Shown: positions 1 through 10,725 of the stretch, in pieces
Layout: each line of letters begins with the position of its first letter
Numbering within the stretch: position 1 is the first letter of the stretch
NCBI RefSeq assembly: GCF_027943255.1
Contig: NC_072892.1
Coordinates: forward strand, 28,481,792 to 28,545,791
Reading direction: 5' to 3'
Source of the DNA: Anastrepha obliqua
Lineage: Eukaryota; Arthropoda; Insecta; Diptera; Tephritidae
Length of the DNA: 64,000 nt
Notes under the pieces: model-generated
Databases searched by the model: none
The model's input: only the letters and a program-made list of their open reading frames with translations
Told to the model about the DNA's origin: nothing
Made by a program: the position numbers and the translations under genes

Positions 1-149
1 GAGTAAACTATTCTTGCAGAATCTGTACTCACACCACTGGGTATAATCAAGAATGCAATCTCCTCAAAATACCTACGAATCGCGGGTCGTAGATGAAGGG
101 ATAAGATGGCATGCAAAGATAATAGAACATTATGACCCTCACAAGCAAA

Positions 150-420
150 CGTCAACATGGATAAATATGAAATGAACGAATGTTTGCAGACTCACTGCAG
201 TGATAACCAAAATGGGTATCCCTCACAATATATTTTTATATTGTCATTGTTGTAATCAACCAGAGAAAAAGAAAATATTTTTCCTCTGCGAATGCCCTGC
301 CTTATGGAAGTCGAGGACGTTGGTAGCGAGGTTGTGACAACGAAATGCTGCGGAAGCGCTAATAAAATTCTTAGAGAATCACCACTTAAACCAACCATTG
401 ACCTTGAATTAAACGTCAGT
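150..420 (+). mobile_element. LINE 3'-end fragment (zinc-knuckle tail)
   Basis: The + strand around 250-320 reads CNQPEKKKIFFLCECPAL, which resembles the cysteine-rich tail that follows the RNase H domain in insect non-LTR retrotransposons (C-x-x-C ... H-x-x-x-x-C). Upstream of it every frame has stops, and the fragment probably continues beyond the left window edge. Inference from a short motif; degenerate. Confidence 0.45.
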
Positions 421-688
421 TAAAATTAGCTTTCGGTGTGACCGGTTCTACTTTGTTTAGTGGAGAAAGTGCAGAAGCATTTATCTTTGGAAAATAATTT
501 GACGATTTCGGACAGTCCTAACAAGTGAAATTTAGTTAAGGTTATCTCGGTGAAATATGGAAATCGAAACGTTCTACAAATTAAATTTAAAATCAAGGAA
601 TACGTTAAAAAAAAATCTTCAAACCAATTTTGTTGTCGTTGGAATCAAGATAAAAGTTCTTTACGAGCTTAATACTTTGAGTTATTAA

Positions 689-1165
689 TTATATATTATA
701 TAAGTTCTTATCGTTCCGGTCCATTTCGATTTCCAGCTGCCTTCTGCGGGTATGCACTGATCGTTCGCTACATCTCTTGTCTTGTGGCTTCCATGTAATG
801 GCTCTTCTAGTGATTTCGCTGGGTAGTTTGGTGGCGTATGGCCTATCCAATTTCCACTTTATTTTTATATTGATCGGGTGCTGTTGTGTCAAGTGCCACA
901 TCATTTGTTGTCATTTGTTATTGTATTGGGCTAGAAGATTTTGATGATTTGGCGAAGGCACTTATTGACAAACATTTGTACTTTCTGTATGTCTGTTGGT
1001 GCGGCATTCCACGTTTCGCATCCGTACAACAGTGTTAATTTTACGTTCGATTCGAAGATTTTCAGTTGTGTATGGGGGGAAATGACGCGTGAGTTCCATA
1101 CTGGGCTTAGAGCGCCGAAAGCTTGTCTAGCTTTTGCAAGCCGATTATTTTGCGTTTTATAATTG
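689..1165 (-). mobile_element. non-LTR retrotransposon, RT C-terminal fragment
   Basis: The - strand reads, in order, a thumb-like segment with LLYGCETW, then FVNKCLRQIIKIF, then WKLDRPYATKLPSEITRRA followed by an Arg-rich RRRQLEIEM segment. This order (LLYGCETW, CLRRI, W-GH-LR-, NPQG-R-RGRP, TWRR) is the usual end of a LINE reverse transcriptase ORF. Stops and small frame changes show it is dead. A fragment of the same type lies on the + strand at 56830-57285. Confidence 0.75.
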
Positions 1166-2442
1166 AATTGAGTTTTATAAAGAGTTATTATAGATAGAGA
1201 AAAATTGTCCTTTTACGAATTTATCGTTTGTACGAATTGGGCGCTCACTAAGATTCCTTCTATCGGGCGTCCACTGTATTTGCGAGCTGCTACTCAGCCT
1301 ATTAAAATCCGGTATGGATGTGCTACATATTTCTTGGCACTAAAGTGATGCCAACAAAACGAACAGAACACAAACGGCAGAATATACGTCCAATGCAGTT
1401 TGCTAAATTACTGTTAAGAGAAGCAAGAAGAATGGAGAAAATTGCTTCTAACGTACATTTTCGCGATTAAAAAATTCGATTACGAGCGTTCATGCAAGAG
1501 TATGCAGTACTGAGCATATGAAAATCATACATCGGCATGTGCGTATGTATGTATGTATGTATGTAAGTTGGTCATTAGAAGTAACCTGTGCAGGTGAACC
1601 GGTTTTGATCTGGTCACAGCGACCGTTTATTGCAGTAAAATATTGAATGCAGCTACGTTACCATGGATTAATAAAAATGTGTTGGATATTGATACGAATC
1701 ACCTTAATTGGAACATATTTTTATGTATGATAGGGTATATATTTACATTTAAAATATTAGGTGAAGTAAAAAGTTCTGAATGTTTTGCGCTAGATTTGTT
1801 TAATGTCAACTTGTGTACATTGCACTGGCCCATCCGACTTGCAAATCGATCGAAGCGAGGTACACTGAGGTATTTTATGTAGATTTTGGGGATTAGGAGC
1901 CAACGTTCACGATGACTTTTCACCCTTGGTTTTCTGCACATTTAAAAAGTCTTCGAGAATCTTCGCGCTTTTATACGATGAACTTTTGTTTGCGGCTTTT
2001 CTTGGGGGTTTTTGGTGAAGAAGAAGTAGATTATATATTTTGAGTAAAATTTTAAGCTTAAATAAAAAATATATATATTTATTGCTTTTATTTGTTTGTT
2101 ACATTTATGTGTCGATATTTGAATCTCAATTAGATAAATAAAAAATTACAAAAAAAAAGAAGAAATTAACCACATTTTGGTTTTGTATGATATGAAAAAA
2201 ACATTCAAATGCTTCTAATTGCAGTAGCGGTTTACTTTTTTATGAATACTTAACCAATAAAATTACTTTTACGTAACTAACAGCTTTTGGAAATTAATCA
2301 CCATTTTTAGCTCCAATTACCCACTGCAGTGCACTTACGGCGCTAGGTAACTATTTTAGTAAGCAAACGCAAGGTATTGCACTGATTCACTGTACATATG
2401 TAAGTGAATATAACTCGAAAAGTTACTGAAATCTCATTATGA
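1166..2442. other. intergenic, no gene seen
   Basis: AT-rich sequence with no convincing coding frame. A (TATG)n microsatellite lies at about 1541-1564. The open frames on both strands at 1643-1941 overlap each other and match nothing I recognise. Confidence 0.5.
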
Positions 2443-3045
2443 CACTTGTAAGAAAATTACCAAAAAATTTTTTCCCAATAAATATAAACAATAAAATATA
2501 AATTTGTTCCTAAATATTTCTTTAAGTTTATTTTATGCTAAAAAAAATTTTAATTTAAATATTTAAATCAAAAAACATTATTAAAAAGTTTAAAATTAAT
2601 TTTCTTAGTTTTACAATATAATTTTTTTTATTAAAAATTAAATTAATTATTAAAATTAAATTTTAAAAAATCTTACCAATGCATATTTAAATTTTTTAGC
2701 ATAAAATAAACTTAAAAAAACGTTAAAAACAAAAATATAATAATTTTGAGACATAAAAAAAATGTATATCTCCGCTTTTTTAACATTTTTACAAAAAAAT
2801 AAAGTTATTTAAATTTTAATTAAAAAAACATTAAGTTTAAAAAAATTTAAATTAAACGTTTACAAAAAAATTAAAAATTAAATTAAAATTTTTTAATTCG
2901 ATTTTTTTTAATTTAATTTTTTTTTAACTTAAAATTGTAAATTTTAATTAAGTTTTTAATTTTTGTGTTTAGTTTTTGTGTTTTTAGTTTTTGTATGTTT
3001 CAAATTTTTTGTATGTTTATTTTATGCTAAAAAAAAAAATTAAAC
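2443..3045 (+). repeat. very AT-rich dispersed repeat, expanded copy
   Basis: It opens with CACTTGTAAGAAAATTACC and contains TTTTTAGCATAAAATAAAC, GAGACATAAAAAA and TTTTTACAAAAAAAT in the same order as the 197-bp insert at 5662-5858. The block TTTATTTTATGCTAAAAAAA occurs at about 2528 and 3018 and in inverted form at about 2693-2712, so this copy has been duplicated or inverted internally. No coding frame. Class unknown; the other copy's target duplication suggests retroposition. Confidence 0.5.
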
Positions 3046-3049
3046 ACGT

Positions 3050-3480
3050 AACCAGTGGCCGGTGACCACCATAATTTAGACACCATTTAAAGGAAGAAAA
3101 CCCATCTACAGTCATCTAGTGCTGCTGATATAGTGGAGGAGGAAAGCTGGATCTAGGCTGGAGAACTGCTTCAGGCTATCTCCGAAAGGTACACTAAGGA
3201 ACCGGAAGCGCCTAGCCGCCAAACCCGGGCATTCGCAAAGAAAGTATGCAACAGCCTCTTTCTCTGCAGGATCTCCGCAGCTTTTGCAATTGGAGTTGTA
3301 TGGAAGTCCAAGCTTCTCTGCATGCTTCTCTCTCTATGAACTAGTGACCGGTGACCACCGCCATGAGTTTGGAAATTAATAGCAGCTTGATTATCGGAAA
3401 ATATATTTATTTCTTCCTCCCCACAGCGATTCCTAAGCATGTTGCATGCCTTCAAAGAAGACCTGTACTTGAAGAACATT
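3050..3480 (-). mobile_element. LINE RNase H and zinc-knuckle tail, internally deleted
   Basis: On the - strand INIFSDNQAAI is the end of an RNase H core. After a junction, another frame gives NCKSCGDPAEKEAVAYFLCE followed by CPGLAARRFRFL, the C-x-x-C ... C tail of insect LINE ORF2. The usual His before FLC is Tyr here. Most of the sequence between the RNase H motif and the tail is missing. An open frame continues on the - strand to 3722 but I could not identify it. Confidence 0.75.
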
Positions 3481-3722
3481 ACTAGATTTCGGCTGTTTTA
3501 AGAAGTCTGAAATATTGGATGATTTAGAGAAAGCAGAAGTTCATAGAACACTGGCGGCAGTCCGTATTTCTTTCGAAATGAGGAAGGAGCTGCCGTGTAG
3601 GGGTATCTAAGGGACTGAAACTGAGTGCCGGATAACTTAGCTGTCCGTCTTAAATTCTGAGTCAGGAGCTTCAAAATGATGGCAATCAACTTAGGGAGCA
3701 CCCAATTTGTGTAGATCATCAA

Positions 3723-5461
3723 TAACTTGCAGATTTTTCGTTATGTAGAAGAAAGTAGAAGGTAAAAAAGCCATACATATCTACACTAAGGCTTACTGTG
3801 GCAGAAAGGCAAACGTACATTCTAAAGAATTTGGTGAATTGTTAAATTCAGCAGCACTTTTTCGGGTAAGAGGCGATGGCTAGACAACCAAAGAACTTTG
3901 GTGCACTTTGGCTGCGAACCTGCCGCAGTGCCGACTAGAATTACAGTGAGGCATGCCGAAGAATCAATTAGGCCCGAATTAGGCAGGCCTTACTGAGGTA
4001 CGCCTCACTATTACCTTACCAGGCCCATGTTAGGCAAGGCAAAGATTGACATGCCAGAACAATACCAAATTTGGTTGTGGTCACGAAAACCTGTGGCAGT
4101 TTGGCTGCCTTATGAGGCGCAAATTTGGAATGCGGTCTGCCTTATTTGCGCCTAATCACCGCCTTACCAACATTTCTAGTCGGGGTTGCGAACTGGTAAA
4201 TAGTGCAAAAACCGTCCGGGGTTATCTATGCGCACAACTTGGTCTTGCTTGCTCTCAAGTTGCTAATGTAGCATATAAATTATTTTGTTTACAAAAACAA
4301 TTTTTGTTTCACTTTAACCGAAAATTAAGTTGTGCTTACAAATAGTGTTCCGTTTTAAACAAAATTTCGTTATAAACGAATTTGCTTCAGTGGTTGGCAT
4401 GCATTTTATAAGGGAACAGAATAAGAATGCTTTTTATAAAGTTGCTGCTATGCTGCTAACTAGCCCCTAACTAGTAACATTTTACACGTATAGCAACGAT
4501 GGAATAAATTTTCAAAATTGTGCGCCCTCCTTCGTAAGCATTTGGATCATTCCTTCATAAAAATCCGTCTTTTAAATATAATAAAATGTGCAAACCGTAC
4601 GTTTTTCCGTCCACATCTAAAATATCTCACTATAGAAAAAAAACAAGTTTACTGGCGTTCCTGTTAATAGACTAACAATAACTGTGTATTCTTACTGAAG
4701 TGGGTCATCGCCATTCAATCCAATCCTGTTGCTATTGAGGTCATTGAAGCTGCAGCCAAAACCAGATGGTATAGAAAATATTCTAGCATTAAGCACTTGG
4801 CTGTAAGCCTATGTGTGAGTATGTTGTGTGCAAGTACCTACACACATATTTACTTGTATTAAACTACACATTATTGCCTTTAGATAAAGCCATGTAACAC
4901 AAACGGGGAGTTAAATAATGGCATCTCAGCGAAATTCATGTGTGTGTACGAGCACAGCACAGCAAAGAAGGAGCTAACCATGAGATGCCTTTTTAAATGT
5001 ATGTACATACGTACTTACTAGAGTTGCCAAACTTTAGTACGAATATTCTGGGTCTTCGTGCTTAAATATTAAAGTGCAATAAAGATTGAGAATAAAGTAT
5101 TATTACATTGAAGCTCGACTTAGTCCTTAATCAGCGCAACCAAAATGTTTATAAATGAAGAAAACGCCACAAAATCAGTGTAAGTCCTAATCTACCGAAG
5201 GATACCCATAAATTGTGAAACATAAGTTGTTGCAAGTGTTTTGTGGCATGAAATTGTATAAGACAATGTATCTTGAATACCTCAACTGCTAGTCTACAAT
5301 CGATCGTTGGGAACTTAAGAAGATAGCTGGCGATTTTCGCATTGTTCGTATGAGCTAGGCAAGACGTTAGCAATCCCGCACGAAGTGAATGAATTCCATA
5401 AAGAATTCGGCTCTAATTCATTGTCCATTTCAATTCAGAAGTATCTCTGAGAGGTGCTAAT
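3723..5461. other. intergenic, no gene seen
   Basis: No supported gene. The stretch 3900-4180 is unusually rich in AGGC/GCCT words (GTTAGGCAAGGC, AGGCAGGCCTTAC) and looks like a decayed short-period repeat. The rest is ordinary AT-rich DNA. Confidence 0.45.
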
Positions 5462-5647
5462 TTATATATATACAATTGGCGCTTTCCCCCTTTTTTGGTG
5501 TGCGTTTTGGTGTTTTTCCACAAATGGAGGAACCTATATTCCATTTGATTCCGCCTCCAAACGGCAGATACTATTTTATGAGCAGCCTTTTATCGGCAGA
5601 AATGCACTGGAAGGCGTGCCATTGTTTGCCGAGGGGCGACCGATTCC
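5462..5647 (-). mobile_element. tRNA-derived SINE, copy 1 (head missing)
   Basis: In reverse orientation it has the SINE tail (AATTGGCGC after an AT run), the TTCCACAAATGGAGG block, CAAACGGCAGATA and GCCGAGGGGCGACCG. It stops there, so the tRNA-like head is absent. The 5648-5872 AT-rich insertion lies at the break. Confidence 0.85.
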
Positions 5648-5872
5648 AGGAAAGGTTGCCACTTGCAAGAAAATTACCAAAAACATTTTTTCCAACATTT
5701 GTTTTTAGCATAAAATAATCTTCAAAAAAAAAAAATTAAAAACGAAAATATATATTAATAATTTGGAGACATAAAAAACATATCCCCACTTCTTTCAACG
5801 TTTTTACAAAAAAATTAATTCAAATTTAAATTTTTTTTTAATTAAAAATTAAATTAAAAGGAAAGGTTGCCA
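5648..5872. mobile_element. AT-rich retroposed insert with 14-bp target duplication
   Basis: A perfect 14-bp direct repeat, AGGAAAGGTTGCCA, occurs at 5648-5661 and 5859-5872 and flanks 197 bp of AT-rich DNA. The insert starts CTTGCAAGAAAATTACC and is homologous to parts of 2443-3045. A 14-bp duplication fits target-primed reverse transcription better than a cut-and-paste element. It encodes nothing evident. Confidence 0.65.
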
Positions 5873-6136
5873 GTAGGTACGAGCTCTTTAGGAATGGGAG
5901 TCGTTATTTGGAATTATATTATGGAATATTTGTTTTGCGGTTCTTTATGGGATTTACAATCTCAAATATAGATGCTTTTCTTATACTCGTGGCGAACAAA
6001 TATTTCGTTTTCTTTATTCAGATAGTCAATGAAGCTATAATTAGTTTGAACCTGGCGTCTCTGCTGTAAAATTTATGTCTTTCTTTTGAATGATTTCTAT
6101 TTATCTTTACGTTTGTATTGTATTTCAGTTTGCTTC

Positions 6137-6346
6137 TACAAGGTGGCGTAAAATTAATCATCAATTATGCTTTTAAATAATTTTTTTACTAAATAAAAAA
6201 TTAGATACTTTGAGTGATGGAAATTTTTATTTTGACTTTTACACGCCCCATTGCTTGTCTGTTTGTGTACTGCAGCTGTTTATGTTAGTTCACAAGTGTC
6301 AAATATGATTCACGTACGACGCCGTTTACAAAAATGATGTCATCTT
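6137..6346 (-). mobile_element. MITE, GGTGGCGCAAAATTAATCA family, copy 1 (one end lost)
   Basis: It begins TACAAGGTGGCGTAAAATTA and runs through AAATTTTTATTTTGACTTTT and CAAATATGATTCACGTACG, matching in reverse the complete copy at 26521-26782. The far terminus is missing where the AT tail of the next SINE begins. Confidence 0.65.
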
Positions 6347-6348
6347 CC

Positions 6349-6527
6349 TATATATACATATATTATATATATAATTGGCACATACACCCTTTTAGGATGT
6401 TTGGCCGAGCTTCTCCTCCTATTTATGGCGTGCTTCTTGATGGTGTTGTACAAATGGAGGGACCTACAGTTTCAAGTCGACTCAGAACGGCAGATATTTT
6501 TTATGAGAAACTTTTTCATGGCCCTCT
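6349..6527 (-). mobile_element. tRNA-derived SINE, copy 2 (head missing)
   Basis: Reverse orientation: (TA)n, AATTGGCACATACACCC, TTTGGCCGAGCTTCTCC, the ACAAATGGAGGGACCTACAG block, CAGAACGGCAGATA. It ends within the central block near CTTTTTCATGG; the tRNA-like head is absent. Confidence 0.85.
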
Positions 6528-7440
6528 TTATCTTCCGATAGGCTGATTGATTTTGCGCCACCGTATATATATGTGTCCTGTGAATTTCCACTATCGCTTG
6601 ATTAGCGATTTTTATAATTGTGGCTGCTTTCTTATTTTTGTTAACAACATATCTTTACTTATATTAATTCTTTGACTTCGCACACACATGTTTACATGAT
6701 GGAAATTTATTATTTTTTAATTCTATGGGTCTTTAGTCAGTTAAATGTTGTCACATCTCATTAAAGTTGTAGTTAATACTTCTATATTTAATTATTGTAT
6801 GATTAAAAATTGGTAATAACTAGTTGTCTGAAGCTACTTGTATTTACTTTAATGGTACTGGCCTTTAAGGTCTTCTGACCTTCTTAATCAGCATCGAACT
6901 CTTCGCCCAGATTGATTATAGTTTCCACTCTATTTATAAATTATAGCAATTGTAGTGAATTTTTGAAAACTTTCTCAAGAGTTGGTTATATCTAGAGGTG
7001 ATGATAACCGCGCCTACTCTCCCTCATCAGGCAATATTTGTTGGTGTTAGATAGCTCCACGGAGTTGTCGGCTTAGATCGATTAGAGTGAATTAGGGTAG
7101 AGCGACGACGATTTGTAGTAAAAGCATATTTTTGTAATTTTCAATAAAAACTTAACAACTTGTTAAACCTTTTATAGCGGGTATTGCTCTTTAAATTTTT
7201 GACTTGTAATCATTTATAACCCCAAGGGGTAATAGAAAGTCCCATAAGTCTTCTTCACGCGGGCGAAACAGAGAAAAATGTCAAATCATTCAGTGCCGTA
7301 AGGGAATTTAACAACATGCAGTAAGATTTGACACACGTAAAATTTCAAAAAAACCGTTAAGATGTATATGATATTTTATATAAAATGTTTATTTTATCGT
7401 TAGGTGAGTATGTGTCACAAAACATGAAACAAAATATAGA
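6528..7440. other. intergenic, no gene seen
   Basis: No coding frame, terminal repeat or known element recognised. AT-rich with ordinary composition. Confidence 0.45.
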
Positions 7441-7482
7441 AAAAGATTTATTGAACGTCGAGACCTAAAAAATTTCATTCAT

Positions 7483-7741
7483 CTATTCTATTTTAAATTC
7501 TATCTTTTCTTGGTGTGTAAATGTCCGAAGATGCATTTGTGTGGTATCTGAAAGATTTGCTCCCAACTCGGTGGGCAGTGATCGCTTGATGTTTTCTACT
7601 ACAGGTTCGGAAAAACTACATTTATCGTTTTGTCTTCTAAAATATTTGATTGTGTATGGCAAATGACTCTCCCTTATAACAGCTGCTACCAATCCAAGTT
7701 TGGGGCGAAAGTTTTGGATGGCGAGGTAATAGTTGAATACC
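7483..7741 (-). pseudogene. unidentified C-terminal coding fragment with poly(A) signal
   Basis: On the - strand an open frame runs uninterrupted from 7741 to a stop at 7483, about 85 residues, including YLAIQNFRPKLGLVAAVIRE and LPTELGANLSDTTQMHLRTF. An AATAAA signal (TTTATT on the + strand, 7447-7452) lies about 30 bases after the stop, where a polyadenylation signal is expected. At its upstream side the frame runs directly into the AT tail of a SINE at 7745, so the 5' part is missing or displaced. I do not recognise the family. It may be the end of an unclassified transposon ORF, a terminal exon of a host gene or a retrocopy. No Met start is evident within it. Confidence 0.35.
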
Positions 7742-7744
7742 CGA

Positions 7745-8080
7745 TATATATATGTGAATATATATGTATATAGGGCTTACTTCCAGTATTGGATATTTGG
7801 CCAAGGTTCTTTTCCTATTTATGGTGCGCGTCTTCATGTGGTTCCACGAATGGAGGTCCCTCCAGATTTATACCGACTCCCAACGGCAGATAATTTTTTA
7901 TGACAGAAATATATCCGGATTCTTTCATGGCAGAAATATATCCGGAGGTTTGTCTTTGCCTGTCGCGGAGCAATCGCTATTAGAAAAAAAAATCTATCAT
8001 TTGGAGTTCCATGCTCGAGGTTTCAAGCCCGGCCACTACCGAATGGTAGTCACGCGCAACTATTCGGCTACGGCGGCCGT
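7745..8080 (-). mobile_element. tRNA-derived SINE, copy 3 (full length, subfamily B head)
   Basis: Full-length copy in reverse orientation ending at CGGCTACGGCGGCCG (its 5' head). In sense it has TAGCCGAAT (A box), then the GAGCATGGAAC head variant after the B-box region, here mutated to GCTTGAAACCT. The stretch CAGAAATATATCCGGA is duplicated internally at about 7903 and 7931. The B box is damaged, so Pol III activity is unlikely. Confidence 0.9.
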
Positions 8081-8229
8081 CTCGATAACAAATTTATTAT
8101 TTTTAATATATAATATGTATAATATAATAAAGGGTCTTTCAAAAGTGACGCCTAGATGTAAATAGTGAATAATTCCTAGACGGCAGATTTTTTATGTCAC
8201 AAGGGTCCGTAGGGTTACCGGCGGTGGTG

Positions 8230-8910
8230 GAGTCGTGTTAAACATATATAGTTAGTTCGTGATGCATGTCTTGGCGAGTTGTAATAAACAGTTTAAACTT
8301 TTGTCTGCAATATTCGTCAGAGATGAAAATTGTAGCGATCTCAGTCAGCTGTAACGAGTTTTGCTCAGAGCAAGGCAGTGGCAAAGGAGGTGTTCTAATG
8401 TACCACTTTCTTCTTCGCATAAATTATACGCATCGTTATGAACTAATCCCATTTAAGCTGCGTGATATGGCGTGAGACAATGTCGGTCAGTCCTTCAACC
8501 AATATTTTACATTCCTTCCTTGGCAGTGATAAAATAAAGTTAATTGTTTTCGTGTTGCAAACTCGTAGCATTATTTTTGCAATCCTGTGGGAGGTCAAGG
8601 CTTCCCATATAGACTGCGCTCTTAGAGTTAGTTCCTTGTCTATTTTCGTCTGCAAAACTGAGAGTGAGGGATATATGATATTTATGTGTTTGACGTACTC
8701 AATCTAGACAGCGGGTGCCTGTCTTAGCAAGCTCGTCAACTCTCATTTCCCTCTATTCCCTTGTGCGCTAGTACTGGGTACCATACCTGTGAGCTGTCTG
8801 TCCGAGCTAGTCATCACAGTCATTATTGCTTTAATAGCAGCTTGACTATCGACGAAGCTGTCTGTGCGAGTGTCGAGGGGAGTAAATTCCAATGCTAATT
8901 CAGTGGTGGA
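8230..8910 (-). mobile_element. LINE RNase H and tail, degenerate
   Basis: Read on the - strand from 8900: a DSQAAIKAIMTVMTS segment (RNase H), a shifted 'PSTSAQGN' remnant of the usual W-V-P-G-H motif, an open stretch AQSIWEALTSHRIAKIML ... NTKTINFILSLPRKECKILV, typical of the linker after RNase H, then a tail broken by stops. Order and motifs fit insect LINEs of the RNase H-bearing clades. Confidence 0.65.
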
Positions 8911-10069
8911 CATTTAAATTAGTAATTTTTCACATATAATTTTTAAGAGCCGTATTTTGAATGAAAATAGTGAGAATTGAAATAATCTAAATTTTTACTT
9001 GTTTTATTTTAAAACAACATCAGGGCGCGTCTTTTGAAATATCCTTTATACATTTTTTCAGAGCTTACTCATAACAGGTCCGTTGTTTGTATATATTTAC
9101 TTAAAAAAAAATCTTTCCTAATTTGGTCTTTCTTTTTACTCACTTTTAAGTATGAGATTTTATGAGGTATTTCAATTTTTACTAAATTGGAAAGAGGAAA
9201 AAAGAAATTCTTTTAATGATAAGGAATAATATTTCGCATATTCCGGCATACGACCTTTAAGGCCATTGACGTAAGCCAAATTTGTGAACTGTAAATATAA
9301 ATAAAAAGGTTATTCTATTCTATTCTACTCACTAAATTTTGTGAAAAAAGCCTTAAATTATATTGAACAAATGGCATAGTACGAGTATCAATTGTGGACT
9401 TGACTTTTGACTTCTGACACAAAATTAACCACCACCCTAGGAAACCGAAATCATAGAGCAATTAAAGAATTTGGAAATGCTGGTCAGTTTAATCCATTAG
9501 CACAGTAATTATGTGTATGTATGCGATTATGATTGCTGCGCACCGCTATTAAAAATACTGTAATTATTTGATGGTGTTAATGTGTCTAAACAGTTTTTAA
9601 TGCTGCTTACGCTGTTTTGTTACTATTCTTTGCTGCTGTTGTGTATCGAAAATGTAAATGTAACTGAGTGCGGGGGCGCATTTAACCCGAATAGCAGTGA
9701 CCCGAAACGTGAAATTCCATTTAGCAAGCCAAGCAAGCGAAAGTACTCCACAACCTTTGTTTATTACCGTTACTGCTGGCCTAAACACAACCACATATTA
9801 TTATTATACATATTTATGTACGATTCGGAGAATTCTCTTGTTTTTAATAATTATCTAAGTATGTCCCTGCATTGGCGGCTGCCGCACAGTTACGCGACGC
9901 CATAAAGCGGCGGCCGAAAATGGGTACATTTCGCTATAGACACTTCATTTAATATAGAGAAAAGAAATCAAAAATATGCTGAAAAGTGGACAACTACCGC
10001 GCCACCTACGCTAGTGGGTGGAAATATTATAAGTACTCCGACTTTAATGAAAGAGTGGAAATATGCAAT
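8911..10069. other. intergenic, no established gene
   Basis: A (TATTC)-like run near 9310-9335 follows a possible LINE 3' remnant. From an ATG at 9600 a + strand frame starts MLLTLFCYYSLLLLC, which looks like a signal peptide, but it has no recognisable domain. No other support. Confidence 0.4.
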
Positions 10070-10073
10070 TTAA

Positions 10074-10720
10074 TGGATTGGGGGTAGTCAGAATTTTCAA
10101 AACATTGGTTTTTTTGCATTTTCTTAAAGTATAATGTCTTAAAAATATTGTGTGAAAATTTTAAGTGAATTCGACAAATACTTTTCGAGCTATTCAACTA
10201 TTAGCAAAGGGCGCTCGGCGCAAAGCTTTAAATGCGTTTTTCTCAAAACTATGTTTTTTGAACTGGTGATCAAAAACTGGTAACTTAAAAACCGCTTGGT
10301 AGATTTCAATAAAATTTATACTGCTCTTCAAAACCATAAACAACTCGTGCTTGATCGAAGGTTTTTTTTTTCAAAAATTTAAATTTTTTTTAAACAATTA
10401 ATTGTCAGTTTTTTCTCGAAAATCTGCAAAATATTTTCTGAAGCCGCCATATCGTTAATTTTGAAAAAAAAATTCTATCAGGCTCAAGATTATCTATTAA
10501 TAAAACTTATTACTCTTGTCCGATTGATTTTAGATGAATCTCCAAGGACTTGTGATGATCACAGCAAGGGACTTCTGGAGAAACGGGCGATAACTTTTAC
10601 AAGTATTAATTTTTTTTTCGACATTTTGCTTAAGTCAATGTAAAATCAAGCAATTGACTAGCAAAATAAAATGATTGAAAATCCTCATTTTTTCGGGCCT
10701 CTGACTACACCTAACCCCTT
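10074..10720. repeat. dispersed AT-rich repeat, possible short terminal inverted repeats
   Basis: The left end has GGGGGTAGTCAGA (10081-10093). The right end, in reverse, has GGTGTAGTCAGAGG. The interior contains GCGTTTTTCTCAAAACTAT (about 10232-10250), shared with 55935-55953. No coding frame. Class unknown; a non-autonomous DNA element is my inference. Confidence 0.4.
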
Positions 10721-10725
10721 AATAG

